Assembly (NCBI RefSeq): GCF_014650455.1
Contig: NZ_BMUZ01000003.1
Span: forward strand, 664,534-728,533
DNA length: 64,000 bases
Source: Streptomyces xanthochromogenes
GTDB taxonomy: Bacteria > Actinomycetota > Actinomycetes > Streptomycetales > Streptomycetaceae
Reading direction: 5' to 3'
Positions 28,549 through 35,859 of this stretch are shown in pieces (position 1 is the stretch's first letter; each line of letters starts with the position of its first letter). Both the position numbers and the translations under genes were made by a program. The notes beneath the pieces were generated by a model that worked only from the letters and a program-made list of their open reading frames with translations, was not told the origin of the DNA and did no database searches.

Positions 28549-28679
28549 GGGCGCTCCCGGTCCTGAACTGACCCTCGCGGCGCGGGGGTACTGGGTGGTC
28601 GGGCAGTCACCGTCGTCCGGGGTGACGCATTAGCACCCTAGGAACAGGCGCGTATGCAGAAACGTGCAGCCTTCGAATT

Positions 28680-28699
28680 GTTCACCCCGGGGGGTGAAC
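28680..28699. promoter_or_regulatory. Perfect palindrome upstream of the STAS gene (candidate operator)
   Basis: GTTCACCCC (28680-28688) and GGGGTGAAC (28691-28699) are exact complements around a GG centre. It lies about 130 bases upstream of the STAS start in a 317-base stretch that holds no gene. The size and symmetry fit a dimeric repressor site; which protein binds is unknown. The GTTCACC halves resemble a PhoP-box unit but are inverted rather than direct repeats. Confidence 0.5.
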
Positions 28700-28819
28700 G
28701 AAATTTGCGCTGCCCCCGGTTCGGCCACCTCTCGACCGCCGCCCCGGGCTCGGAACGGCGCGGCGCCCGGCCAGTCGAGAAGGCCGGGCGCGCGCTGGGG
28801 GCCGCATGCGGTGCGGCAC

Positions 28820-28855
28820 GGCCCGGCACTCCCTTCACCGCGAGAGTGCCCGGCC
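28820..28855 (-). terminator. Hairpin after the LysM transglycosylase gene
   Basis: Arms GGCCCGGCACTC (28820-28831) and GAGTGCCCGGCC (28844-28855) pair with one mismatch around a 12-base loop, ten bases past the stop at 28866. A GC-rich terminator for the minus-strand gene is the simplest reading. Confidence 0.7.
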
Positions 28856-28865
28856 GCGAGGACCG

Positions 28866-29630
28866 TCAGTAGGCCCCGAAGACGTTGTCGATCGACCCGT
28901 AGGTCTTGGCCGCGTAGTTGCAGGCCGCCGTGATGTTGGCGATCGGGTCGTACAGGTCCGTGGAGGTGCCCGGCACGTGGAAGGCGGAGAAGGTGGGCTG
29001 GATCACCTGGAGGAGCCCCTTGGAGGGCGTTCCCGCCACGGCGTTGGAGTCCCAGTTGTTGATCGCCATCGGGTTGCCCGAGGACTCCCGCATCACATTG
29101 CGGTAGATGCCGTCGTAGCTGCCCGGGATGCCGTGCTGGGCCATGATGGCCAGCGACTGCTTGATCCAGCCGTCCAGGTTGTTCGCGTACGTGGTGGTGC
29201 TGGCAACGGTGGCCGTCGCGGTGAGGTCGGTCGTCCGGGCCGAGCGGTCGGCCCGGTCGGCCGAGGCGTCCCGGGCGGTGCTCGCCGCGGGGGCGCCGAG
29301 GGTGAGCTTCATGCCGGGGCGGATCAGCGCGGGGTTGCCGCCGATCACGCTCTGGTTGTCCTGGTAGAGCTGCTTCCAGCCACCGCTCACGTTGAGCGCG
29401 TCGGCGATCTTGGCCAGCGAGTCCCCGTCGACGACGGCGTAGCTCGTGGGGGCCGCCTTCACGGCCGCGACCGGCTTGGCCACGGCGGAGTGGACCGCAG
29501 CCGGGGCGGCGGAGGCCGTGGTCGCGCCGATCACCGGCATGGCCAGGACGGCGCCACCGGTGCCCGCGACGGCCAGGCCGCGGGAGAACGAGCGGGACTT
29601 GGGCCGGCGGTGCTTGCCCTTTGCAGGCAT
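28866..29630 (-). CDS. Secreted LysM-transglycosylase (cell-wall hydrolase) under riboswitch control
   Basis: 254 aa from the ATG at 29630 (MPAKGKHRR), with GGAGAGGAA upstream. A signal peptide ends near ASA-AP (about residue 42). A LysM domain (about 64-113: YAVVDGDSLAKIADALNV to LIRPGMKLTL) would bind peptidoglycan glycan strands. The C-terminal part (about 155-254) is an SLT/GEWL-like lysozyme domain with the catalytic Glu in MRESSGNPMAI and the GLLQVIQPTF strand. Such enzymes remodel the wall during germination and growth and resemble Rpf-type resuscitation factors. A c-di-AMP riboswitch occupies the leader, so expression should fall when c-di-AMP rises. A hairpin terminator follows and the gene is monocistronic. 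Confidence 0.9.
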   Translation of the reverse strand: MPAKGKHRRPKSRSFSRGLAVAGTGGAVLAMPVIGATTASAAPAAVHSAVAKPVAAVKAAPTSYAVVDGDSLAKIADALNVSGGWKQLYQDNQSVIGGNPALIRPGMKLTLGAPAASTARDASADRADRSARTTDLTATATVASTTTYANNLDGWIKQSLAIMAQHGIPGSYDGIYRNVMRESSGNPMAINNWDSNAVAGTPSKGLLQVIQPTFSAFHVPGTSTDLYDPIANITAACNYAAKTYGSIDNVFGAY

Positions 29631-29641
29631 GGTGTATTCCT

Positions 29642-29811
29642 CTCCGTCGCCTACGAGGTGAGCTGTCGGGTTCGGACGGGAGATGTCCGGTCGCGGTGCA
29701 CGCGACTTCACCCCAGCCGTTCCGGAATCCGGATCGGCGGCTTACCTGGGTCCCCCGCTCCTGCCGTACGTGTATGGGCGGCTCCGGACGGCGGCAGGAT
29801 TCGGCGTTCCT
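29642..29811 (-). ncRNA. ydaO/yuaA-type c-di-AMP riboswitch
   Basis: Read on the minus strand, the leader contains the conserved blocks of the ydaO motif in order: GCCGAATCCTGCCG, then GGGGGACCCAGGTAAG, then GGCTGGGGTGAAG, and finally TCCCGTCCGAACCCGACAGC followed by a CTCACCTCGTAGGCG closing block. It ends about 15 bases before the ribosome site of the LysM transglycosylase gene. In Streptomyces this RNA class turns off wall-hydrolase genes, including rpfA, when cyclic di-AMP is bound. The order and spacing of blocks leave little doubt; the edges are approximate. Confidence 0.92.
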
Positions 29812-30505
29812 TCCGGATTGACGGTGAACGTAGACGAATACGCCCGACGGAAACAAGGCCGGAATTCACGAGCCATGATCACGGATATAGATCAACTCGA
29901 ATTCCCATGAGTCGGGCGCCCCGCCGGGGAACCTCAACTCGCTTTCGGCTGAACCGAAATGCCCCGCACGGGCGCTGCGGGCCCGGCGGGCCGCACGTGA
30001 CCCAATTCACTCGCCCATGACGCAACCGCGGACCCCGAAGATAAAAGAGGCGCGTCTTACTCATTAGCCCCAATTAGGACATAGTCGCGGCGAGGCACCC
30101 ACCACCCATTGCCCTAGATTTCGGACATTACAGAATAAAAGTTCCCCCCTCTCGCGTGTGGGGCAGCGCACACTCTCCCTACGCCCTTGTCGGCGATCAT
30201 GATCACTGGCCACTCTCCACGGGACCGGCAGAGGTCCCCGGCGACTCATGGCAGCCGTGACCGCTCAGCTCGTGGCAGAGGGGGAAGTGGTGAGTCCGAT
30301 TCCTGCGACAGCGGATCACGCATGGCTCGCCGCGGACTCCCGCGCCCTTGATGGCATCGAACCCACCCGCGTTCCGGCCAACTGGCCTCCGGCGCAAGCG
30401 CCGTCACGCCGCGTCAAGCCCTTGACGGTCGACACGGGCCGGGCCAGGGAAAACTTTAATAGGCCGTCAACTGTCAGCCTTCGAACCCCAACCGTCAGGA
30501 AGAGC
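29812..30505. other. Non-coding interval with promoters, no gene seen
   Basis: About 690 bases, less GC-rich than the surroundings, between the divergent riboswitch leader and the RraA-like gene. I find no convincing coding frame or tRNA. On the minus strand TTGTTT and TACGTT 18 bases apart near 29835-29860 could be the promoter of the riboswitch RNA. On the plus strand a hairpin CGGCGC-AA-GCGCCG (30390-30403) and a palindrome at 30412-30427 precede a TTTAAT box at 30455-30460. Confidence 0.5.
30412..30427 (+). promoter_or_regulatory. Palindrome upstream of the RraA-like gene
   Basis: CGTCAAG (30412-30418) and CTTGACG (30421-30427) are exact complements around CC. The right half contains a TTGACG element; a TTTAAT box lies 27 bases further on, too far for a simple -35/-10 pair, so the palindrome is better read as an operator about 80 bases before the start codon. 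Confidence 0.4.
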
Positions 30506-31129
30506 ATGAACGACATCAGCGAATTCAAGAACATTCCGCCGACCACACTCGCCGACATTGTGGGACGCGCACAGGTCATGGATATCGGAATTCGTCCTCT
30601 GTGGTCCCCGATGCCACGTGTCGCCGGGCCCGCATTCACCGTGCGCTGTCCCGCCGGTGACAACCTCATGCTGCACGCGGCCATTTACCGCGCCGAACCC
30701 GGTTCCGTCGTCGTCGTGGAGTCGGGCGACCTCGACTACGCGCTGGCCGGCGGCAACGTGTGCGCCGTGGCCCAACGCCGGGGCATCGCGGCCTTCGTGG
30801 TCGACGGGGTCATTCGCGACCTCGCCGAGGTGCGCGAGGCGGGCTTCCCCGTCTTCGCCCGGGGCGTCCTCCCCATCCCCGGCACCAAAAAGGCCGTGGC
30901 GCCGCTCAACGAGCCGGTGCGCTGCGGCGGGGTGCTCGTGAACGCGGGCGATGTGGTGGTGGCGGACGAGGAGGGCATCGTGGTCACCCCGCGGGCCCGG
31001 GCGGGGCAGGTGCTCGTCGATGCCCGCCGGAAGCTGGCCAAGGAGACCGCCGAATCCCTGGACGCCTGGGAGGCGGCACACCGCAGCCGCATCGAGAAGG
31101 CCCTCGCCGAGGGCGGCTTCGAGGGCTGA
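30506..31129 (+). CDS. RraA-like / HMG-CHA aldolase family protein
   Basis: 207 aa from the ATG at 30506, with AGGAAG five bases upstream. It has the RraA-like fold: an N-terminal helix (TTLADIVGRAQVMD), AGPAFTVRCPAGDN, and the active-site segment VVDGVIRDLAEV with the Arg-Asp pair, followed by FPVFARGVLPIP and DVVVADEEGIVVTP. Family members are either regulators of RNase E or class II aldolases for 4-hydroxy-4-methyl-2-oxoglutarate and 4-carboxy-4-hydroxy-2-oxoadipate. With the Arg/Asp retained, an aldolase or oxaloacetate decarboxylase is more likely. No aromatic-degradation genes are adjacent, so the substrate is open. Confidence 0.88.
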   Translation: MNDISEFKNIPPTTLADIVGRAQVMDIGIRPLWSPMPRVAGPAFTVRCPAGDNLMLHAAIYRAEPGSVVVVESGDLDYALAGGNVCAVAQRRGIAAFVVDGVIRDLAEVREAGFPVFARGVLPIPGTKKAVAPLNEPVRCGGVLVNAGDVVVADEEGIVVTPRARAGQVLVDARRKLAKETAESLDAWEAAHRSRIEKALAEGGFEG

Positions 31130-31185
31130 GCCCGGTCAACAGCCTCGCAACGAGGCGGAGTTGGGAAGGCGCACTGCCGTCGGGT

Positions 31186-31869
31186 TCACACCGTGCCGAC
31201 CTCGCGGACGAGTTCGAGGCCGAGCACGCGGTCCAGGTGGGACATGGTCTCGAACTTGGCGCCCGGCGGCACGTCGTCGTCCGTCGCCAGATCGTGCAGG
31301 AGACGCAGCACGGCCGCGGTGTCGAGCCGGTTGTCCAGGGCGCTGCGGGCCGTGCTCTTGAGATCGGCGGGGATCGGCTTCGAGGGCTGCGTGGCCCAGT
31401 TCGCCACGGCCCGCCGCCAGCGGGCCATCGCACGCGCTGCCTCGTCGATCTGTTCGACCGTCACCGTGACCGGTTCCTCGTACGGCCGGCTGAGCAGCAG
31501 CAGGCGTACGGCCAGCAGGTCGAGGCCGTCGAGCGGGGGCAGGGTGGCCACGCCGACCTGAAGCCCGGCTACGCCCGCCCCTTCGTACGTTCCGCTGCTG
31601 AGCTGGACACCGGGCGGCCCGCCGAGCCCCTCGGCGATGCTCTCCGGGTCCCCCTCGGCGTCGGGCGGGCGGATTCCGGCGGCGGCCACCTGCTGCGCGG
31701 GTCCGGTCCAGCCGATGAGGGCCGCCCGGCCGCGCTGCTCGACGACACGCGCCAGCACGTCCGCGACCAGGAGCACCCGCAGTGCGGTGCCGGGGTCCCC
31801 GTCGGCGGGTGCGTGGGCACAGATGCGCAGGGGGCCGGGGCCGGCGAGTTCATCGACGATTCGCAGCAT
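31186..31869 (-). CDS. Cysteinyl-tRNA-synthetase-like protein lacking the catalytic signatures
   Basis: 227 aa. Residues about 30-110 (LRVLLVADVLARVV, AALIGWTGPAQQ) could be a shrunken nucleotide-binding fold. The C-terminal half has the helical arrangement of a CysRS or MshC anticodon-side domain: DEAARAMARWRRAVANW, then SALDNRLDTAAVLRLLHDLA, which parallels the DDLNTPAAL helix of CysRS, and FETMSHLDRVLGLELV. I see neither HIGH nor KMSKS nor the zinc-binding cysteines, and no Cys in the catalytic half that would bind zinc, so it should not charge tRNA. It may be a paralogue reused for another ligand. It is convergent with the RraA-like gene. Confidence 0.6.
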   Translation of the reverse strand: MLRIVDELAGPGPLRICAHAPADGDPGTALRVLLVADVLARVVEQRGRAALIGWTGPAQQVAAAGIRPPDAEGDPESIAEGLGGPPGVQLSSGTYEGAGVAGLQVGVATLPPLDGLDLLAVRLLLLSRPYEEPVTVTVEQIDEAARAMARWRRAVANWATQPSKPIPADLKSTARSALDNRLDTAAVLRLLHDLATDDDVPPGAKFETMSHLDRVLGLELVREVGTV

Positions 31870-31957
31870 GCCGCCGACCCTAGGCCTTCATGGCCGCCGT
31901 GGACACCGGTCCACGCCCGTGCGCGGGAGAAACGCCGACGGCCGCCCCGCCCGGGGC

Positions 31958-32575
31958 TCAGGCGAGCAGCGGCTTCAGGGCGCCCCCGCGCAGACGGGCC
32001 ACCAACGGGGCCGCGTACCGCCTGGCGGACCACGTCACCGCGCAGGCCACGACCCCGCCGGCCACGAGGGCGACCAGCACGTCGTGCGGGTAGTGCGCGC
32101 CGACGTACACCCGGGACGCGCCCATCAGGACGGCGGCGAGGGCGGCGATCGCGCCGAGGCGTCGGTCGACCAGGAACAGGGCGACGGCCGCGGCGGCGGC
32201 CACGGTGGTGTGGTTGCTGGGGAAGGCGTAGTCGTTCACGGGCGGGCACTTCTCGATCAGGAAGTCGTGCGGCAGCGCGCGGCAGGGCCGCGGTTCCGTG
32301 AACACCGACTTGACCGCGTCGTTCACCACGTACGCGAGGACCACCGCGATCGGCGCGGACAGGGCTGCCGCCATTACGGAGGCGTCCTTGCGCCGGGCGA
32401 TCCACCAGCCGGCCAGCATGAACACCGCGAACAGGGCGACGCCGTAACTGGTGTAGGCGAACACCGGCCCGTTCAGCCAGTGCGTGTGCCGGGCGAAGTC
32501 CGTGATGTCGCCGTACAGGCCGCCGTCGATGGACGCGCCGTCCAGTGCCTGGGTCGTGGGGGTGGAACTGGTCAT
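31958..32575 (-). CDS. PAP2-family membrane phosphatase (BcrC/undecaprenyl-diphosphatase type)
   Basis: 205 aa from the ATG at 32575 (MTSSTPTTQ), with GGAGA upstream. It has about five membrane helices and the three PAP2 catalytic motifs: KSVFTEPRP, FPSNHTT (the PSGH motif with N for G) and SRVYVGAHYPHDV. The enzyme removes phosphate from lipid phosphates; a short protein of this type often recycles undecaprenyl diphosphate for wall synthesis and can raise bacitracin resistance. It may also act on other isoprenoid or phosphatidyl diphosphates. It lies about 190 bases downstream of crcB on the same strand. Confidence 0.85.
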   Translation of the reverse strand: MTSSTPTTQALDGASIDGGLYGDITDFARHTHWLNGPVFAYTSYGVALFAVFMLAGWWIARRKDASVMAAALSAPIAVVLAYVVNDAVKSVFTEPRPCRALPHDFLIEKCPPVNDYAFPSNHTTVAAAAAVALFLVDRRLGAIAALAAVLMGASRVYVGAHYPHDVLVALVAGGVVACAVTWSARRYAAPLVARLRGGALKPLLA

Positions 32576-32766
32576 GGGATGCGGTTCTCCGGTGGTTCGA
32601 ACGCGGCGGGGCGTGCCATGGCCCTCTGGGTGACGGCCGGGTGAGCGGAACATTGACGACTACAGGCATGTAGACGCCAGAAGATCTGGATTGGTTGCGC
32701 GTGTCCGCCGCCGGACCCCTCACGGGCGACGAACGGCCCGCCGCGCCTCCACCGCCCCCAGGGGCC

Positions 32767-33141
32767 TCAGCCCCAGAGCGCCCCGGCCAGCCCCACGCCG
32801 GCGAAGACCGCGCCGAGCCCCGCCACCACGCTGGCGACGACGTTCGCCGCCGCGTAGAACTTCGCCCCGTCCTCGGCGAGCCGGAGCGTCTCGTACGAGA
32901 ACGTCGAGTACGTGGTCAGCGCCCCGCACAGGCCCGTGCCGACGAACAGTTGTACCGATGAGGAGGCCGCGCCCGCGGTGACCGCGCCGGTGAGCGTACC
33001 GAGGATCAGACAGCCGACGACGTTGACGGTGAAGGTGCCCCAGGGAAAGACGCTGTCGTGCCGCTTCTGCACGGCCAGGTCGGTGAGGAAGCGCAGGGGT
33101 GCGCCGATCGCCGCCCCCAACACCACGTAGATCCAGCTCAC
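32767..33141 (-). CDS. crcB: Fluoride channel CrcB/Fluc, first subunit
   Basis: 124 aa with four membrane helices and the family motif GLCGALTTYSTFSYE, whose Thr/Ser/Phe residues line the fluoride path. An N-terminal PLRFLTDL and VNVVGCLILG segment also fit. The start is GTG at 33141 and overlaps the stop of the short ORF upstream (GTGA), so translation is coupled. Fluc proteins work as antiparallel dimers; two different copies in one operon, as here, are typical of heterodimeric channels in Gram-positive bacteria. The pair protects against environmental fluoride. Confidence 0.93.
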   Translation of the reverse strand: MSWIYVVLGAAIGAPLRFLTDLAVQKRHDSVFPWGTFTVNVVGCLILGTLTGAVTAGAASSSVQLFVGTGLCGALTTYSTFSYETLRLAEDGAKFYAAANVVASVVAGLGAVFAGVGLAGALWG

Positions 33142-33245
33142 TTGGCGGCCTCCCGGCCGGCGTGCCGGATGACCTCGCAGTCGCCGAGCATCACCAGGCC
33201 TTCGGTGACCAATGCGTCGAGGGCGCGCCCGGTCGTTCTGGTCAT
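33138..33245 (-). pseudogene. 35-aa remnant of a DUF190 gene between two crcB copies
   Basis: The reading frame starts with ATG at 33245 overlapping the stop of the upstream crcB (ATGA) and ends with a TGA overlapping the GTG of the downstream crcB (GTGA). Its translation, [17 protein letters not shown] then VMLGDCEVIRHAGREAAK, joins what looks like the first residues of a DUF190 protein (MTR-TG-AL) to its last 25 or so (LDxLVTEGLVxLDDCEVIR). DUF190 proteins are normally about 110-120 aa and often sit beside crcB. An in-frame internal deletion that kept both junctions explains this well. It may still serve to couple translation of the two channel genes. Confidence 0.7.
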
Positions 33246-33733
33246 CGCTGCCTCCGGACGAGGACGCGTCGGGTCAGCCGGACCGCGCTCGTCACGGCCG
33301 CGAGCGCCGCGACCAGCGTGAGGGCCAGATAGGCGCAGGCGGTGAGGGGCCGTCCGGCGGACAGGAGCTTCTGGATGTCGACGGCGTACGTCGAGAAGGT
33401 GGTGAACCCGCCGAGTACACCGGTTCCGAAGAAGGGGCGCACCAGCCGATGCGCGGCTCGCACCTCGGTGAGCACCACCATGAACACGCCGATGACCGCA
33501 CAGCCCAGCGCGTTCACCAGCAGGGTCGTCCAGGGGAAGGAGCCGGGCGCGGTGGTCCACAGGAGCGAGGCCCCATAGCGGGCGCAGGCTCCGATCGCCC
33601 CGCCGAGCGCCACCACCGCGACGACCGGACCGATGCCGCGTGCGACCTCGCGGCGCTGGGCCGGCACCGCAAGGTCGATGTCGGGATCGGTGGGCTCGGT
33701 GGCCCGCCCTGCCTCGTTGGCTCGCTCGGACAT
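33242..33733 (-). CDS. crcB: Fluoride channel CrcB/Fluc, second subunit
   Basis: 163 aa from the ATG at 33733 (MSERANEAG), with AGGAG six bases upstream. After a hydrophilic N-terminal arm of about 35 residues it has four membrane helices, [20 protein letters not shown] and the signature [18 protein letters not shown]. It differs clearly from the other copy, so the two probably pair as a heterodimer with opposite membrane orientation. Its stop overlaps the start of the DUF190 remnant by four bases. No fluoride riboswitch sequence is recognisable upstream. Confidence 0.92.
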   Translation of the reverse strand: MSERANEAGRATEPTDPDIDLAVPAQRREVARGIGPVVAVVALGGAIGACARYGASLLWTTAPGSFPWTTLLVNALGCAVIGVFMVVLTEVRAAHRLVRPFFGTGVLGGFTTFSTYAVDIQKLLSAGRPLTACAYLALTLVAALAAVTSAVRLTRRVLVRRQR

Positions 33734-33938
33734 GCGTCTCCTACCTGCAGGGCACCCGACCCGGGCGCACGCGCTCGCAAGTAGGGACCGTTGGCGGCGC
33801 GGATGCCGCGGTTCGGGTACGGCGGGCCCCACCGCCGCGCGGCGACCCGGTTGGCTTCGCGCCGCAGGGGGTCACCGCTTCCCCCAGGCTAGCGCCCGAT
33901 TTCGGCGGCCCGCCAACCGGCCCCGCGCCGGGCGGGGG
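33734..33938 (-). other. 205-base leader before crcB with strong hairpins, function unknown
   Basis: The interval between the stress-protein gene and crcB is rich in complementary segments, for example GGGGG/CCCCC at 33867-33871/33881-33885 and GC-rich palindromes around 33820-33840. On the transcript strand it reads CTGGGGGAAGCGGTGACC and onward. It could be a terminator, a structured leader, or both. I compared it by eye with the fluoride riboswitch and found no match. Confidence 0.35.
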
Positions 33939-34436
33939 TCAGGGGCGCGGATGGTCGGGCGGTGGCGGCGGCAGCGAGCCGAGACCGGGGGCCGCGTCGG
34001 GCCAGACCAGCAGGATCGGGCAGGGCGCGTGATCCACGACGAACCGGGTGGCCGGCCCGAGGCTGCGCGGCCCGAGATGGCCGCGGTCGCCGTCGCGGGC
34101 GCAGACCAGGAGGTCGGCGCCTTCCGCCGCGCGGACGACCTGCTGTTCGGCGCGGCCGGTCAGTTCGAGGCGGCGCGCCGGACGGCCCAAGCGCTGCTCG
34201 GCGTCGGCGAAGAGGTCGTCGACGGCGGCCCGGGAGAGGTCTTCGAGGCGGGTGCCGGGGTCGCGTTCGCGGTGGCCGCGGCCCAGGAGCCCGGCGAACG
34301 CGCCGTGCGCGGCCTCGGCCACGGTGTCGTCGGTCACGTGCAGGAGTACGAGGTCGTCGTCCGCGGCGGTGTGCTCGCGGGCGGCGTCCACGCAGGCGGG
34401 CCAGGTGCCTTCGGTGACCCAGATGATGACGCTCAT
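33939..34436 (-). CDS. Universal stress protein-like (UspA fold) protein
   Basis: 165 aa. It begins with a short strand (MSVIIWVTEGT), has the central DLVLLHVTDD strand, and ends with the Usp ATP-site loop DGDRGHLGPRSLGPATRFVVDHAPCPILLVWP, given here in two parts: GDRGHLGPRSLG and VVDHAPCPILLVW. A Pro-rich tail follows. The nucleotide loop is close to the G-2x-G-9x-G(S/T) pattern, so ATP binding is plausible. It begins nine bases after the ArsB-like carrier gene and is surely cotranscribed with it, so it probably modulates or protects that transporter under stress. Confidence 0.82.
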   Translation of the reverse strand: MSVIIWVTEGTWPACVDAAREHTAADDDLVLLHVTDDTVAEAAHGAFAGLLGRGHRERDPGTRLEDLSRAAVDDLFADAEQRLGRPARRLELTGRAEQQVVRAAEGADLLVCARDGDRGHLGPRSLGPATRFVVDHAPCPILLVWPDAAPGLGSLPPPPPDHPRP

Positions 34437-34445
34437 GGAATGCGG

Positions 34446-35678
34446 TCAGCCTCCGATCGTGTGCAGCGCCGCCCACAGCGCGGCGGTCGACGCGACAAGT
34501 GTGGCGGGAACGGTGAGCAGTCCGAGACGCGTGAACTGACCGAGTTCCGGCGCGTCGTCGTGTTCGTGCAGGATGCGCCGCCACAGCAGGGTGGCGAGCG
34601 AGCCGACGTAGGTGAGGTTCGGGCCGAGGTTGACGCCGATGAGGACGGCCAGGACCGGGCCCGGGCCGCCGGACGCGGCGACGGGGAGCAGGGCGAGCAC
34701 CGCGGGCAGGTTGTTGATGAGGTTCGACAGGACCGCGGCGACCGCGACGACGGCGAGCAGAGCGGGCAGGGAATCGCCGTCGGGCAGCAGATGGCTGATG
34801 GCGGTGCCGAGGCCGTTGTCCACGACGGCCTTGACGACGATGCCGAGCCCGAGCACGAACAGGCAGAACGGAATGCCGGCCGAGCCCACGAGTTTGCGGG
34901 GCGTGGTGCGGCGCCGGGCCAGGCCGCGTCCGGCGAGGACGAGCGCACCGGCGAGTGCGGCCCAGGCCGGGCTCAGGCCCGCGAAGGAGGTCACGACGAA
35001 CCCGGCGAGCGTCAGCGCCAGGACCACCAGCGTGAACACGGGCATCGGGGTGCCCTCCCGTTCGCGCCCGCCGCTCGGCCGGGCGGCCAGATCGCTGCGG
35101 AAGAAGACCCGGAAGATCCCGTACTCCACCGCGATGGCCGCCAGCCACGGCAGTGCCATCAGTGCCGCGAACCGGGTGAAGGTGAGGCCGCTGGCGGCCA
35201 GGGCGAGGAGGTTGGTGAGGTTGGAGACGGGCAGCAGGAGGGAGGCCGAGTTCGCCAGGTGCGCGGTGGCGTACACGTGCGGGCGGGCCCGGACACCGGC
35301 GCGGGCGGCCGTCGCGAACACCACGGGGGTGAGCAGCACGACGGTCGCGTCCAGGCTGAGGACGGCGGTGATGACGGCGGCGACCGCGAAGACCCCGCCG
35401 AGCAGACGCTGGGCGCTGCTTCCGCAGACCCGGGCGACGAAGTCGCCGGTGGCCGCGAACAGGCCGTCGTCGTCGCAGAGTTGGGCCAGGACGAGGACAG
35501 CGGCGAGGAAGCCGACCACCGGGAGCAGATCGCGGGTCTGCTGCCAGGCCTCGGTGGGCGCGACCGCGCCGAGACCGACCACGAGCCCCGCGGCGGGCAG
35601 CGCCGCCACGGCTTCCGGCCAGTTGCGGGGGCGTACGACGGCGAAGGCGAGCACGCCGATCAGGAGGACGGCCGACAC
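34446..35678 (-). CDS. ArsB/SLC13-type anion or arsenite permease
   Basis: 410 aa, about eleven membrane helices and two repeated halves, as in the ion transporter superfamily that includes ArsB and SLC13 carriers. Recognisable elements are LSLDATVVLLTPVV in the first half and NLINNLPAVLALLP in the second, the paired hairpin motifs that bind the substrate. Arsenite, silicon or dicarboxylate are possible substrates; no ars regulator or reductase is nearby, so ArsB is only a family label. The GTG at 35678 has no ribosome site, whereas a CTG eight codons upstream (35702) has a perfect GGAGG six bases before it and is probably the true start, giving MSTVTAEIVSAVLL. Confidence 0.8.
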   Translation of the reverse strand: MSAVLLIGVLAFAVVRPRNWPEAVAALPAAGLVVGLGAVAPTEAWQQTRDLLPVVGFLAAVLVLAQLCDDDGLFAATGDFVARVCGSSAQRLLGGVFAVAAVITAVLSLDATVVLLTPVVFATAARAGVRARPHVYATAHLANSASLLLPVSNLTNLLALAASGLTFTRFAALMALPWLAAIAVEYGIFRVFFRSDLAARPSGGREREGTPMPVFTLVVLALTLAGFVVTSFAGLSPAWAALAGALVLAGRGLARRRTTPRKLVGSAGIPFCLFVLGLGIVVKAVVDNGLGTAISHLLPDGDSLPALLAVVAVAAVLSNLINNLPAVLALLPVAASGGPGPVLAVLIGVNLGPNLTYVGSLATLLWRRILHEHDDAPELGQFTRLGLLTVPATLVASTAALWAALHTIGG

Positions 35679-35708
35679 GATCTCGGCGGTGACGGTACTC
35701 AGGGTCGG

Positions 35709-35713
35709 CCTCC
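35709..35713 (-). promoter_or_regulatory. Ribosome binding site pointing to a CTG start for the ArsB-like gene
   Basis: GGAGG on the minus strand lies six bases before an in-frame CTG (35700-35702). The nearest conventional start, GTG at 35678, is 30 bases away from it and has no site of its own. Confidence 0.5.
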
Positions 35714-35859
35714 GGGCAACGGGCGATCACGGTGGTGGGCCCCTTGCCACACCACCGCGACGACCCTACGCGCCGGTCAGCGCTCCGTGGTCCCCGGCGG
35801 GGTGAGTCGCCGGTGCTCCCGCGCACGACGTGGGCACGAGGGAGCGAGGAGGGCGTCGG

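Noticed and set aside
33734..33938. Fluoride riboswitch upstream of crcB
   Set aside because: The conserved blocks of the fluoride motif are not found on either strand.
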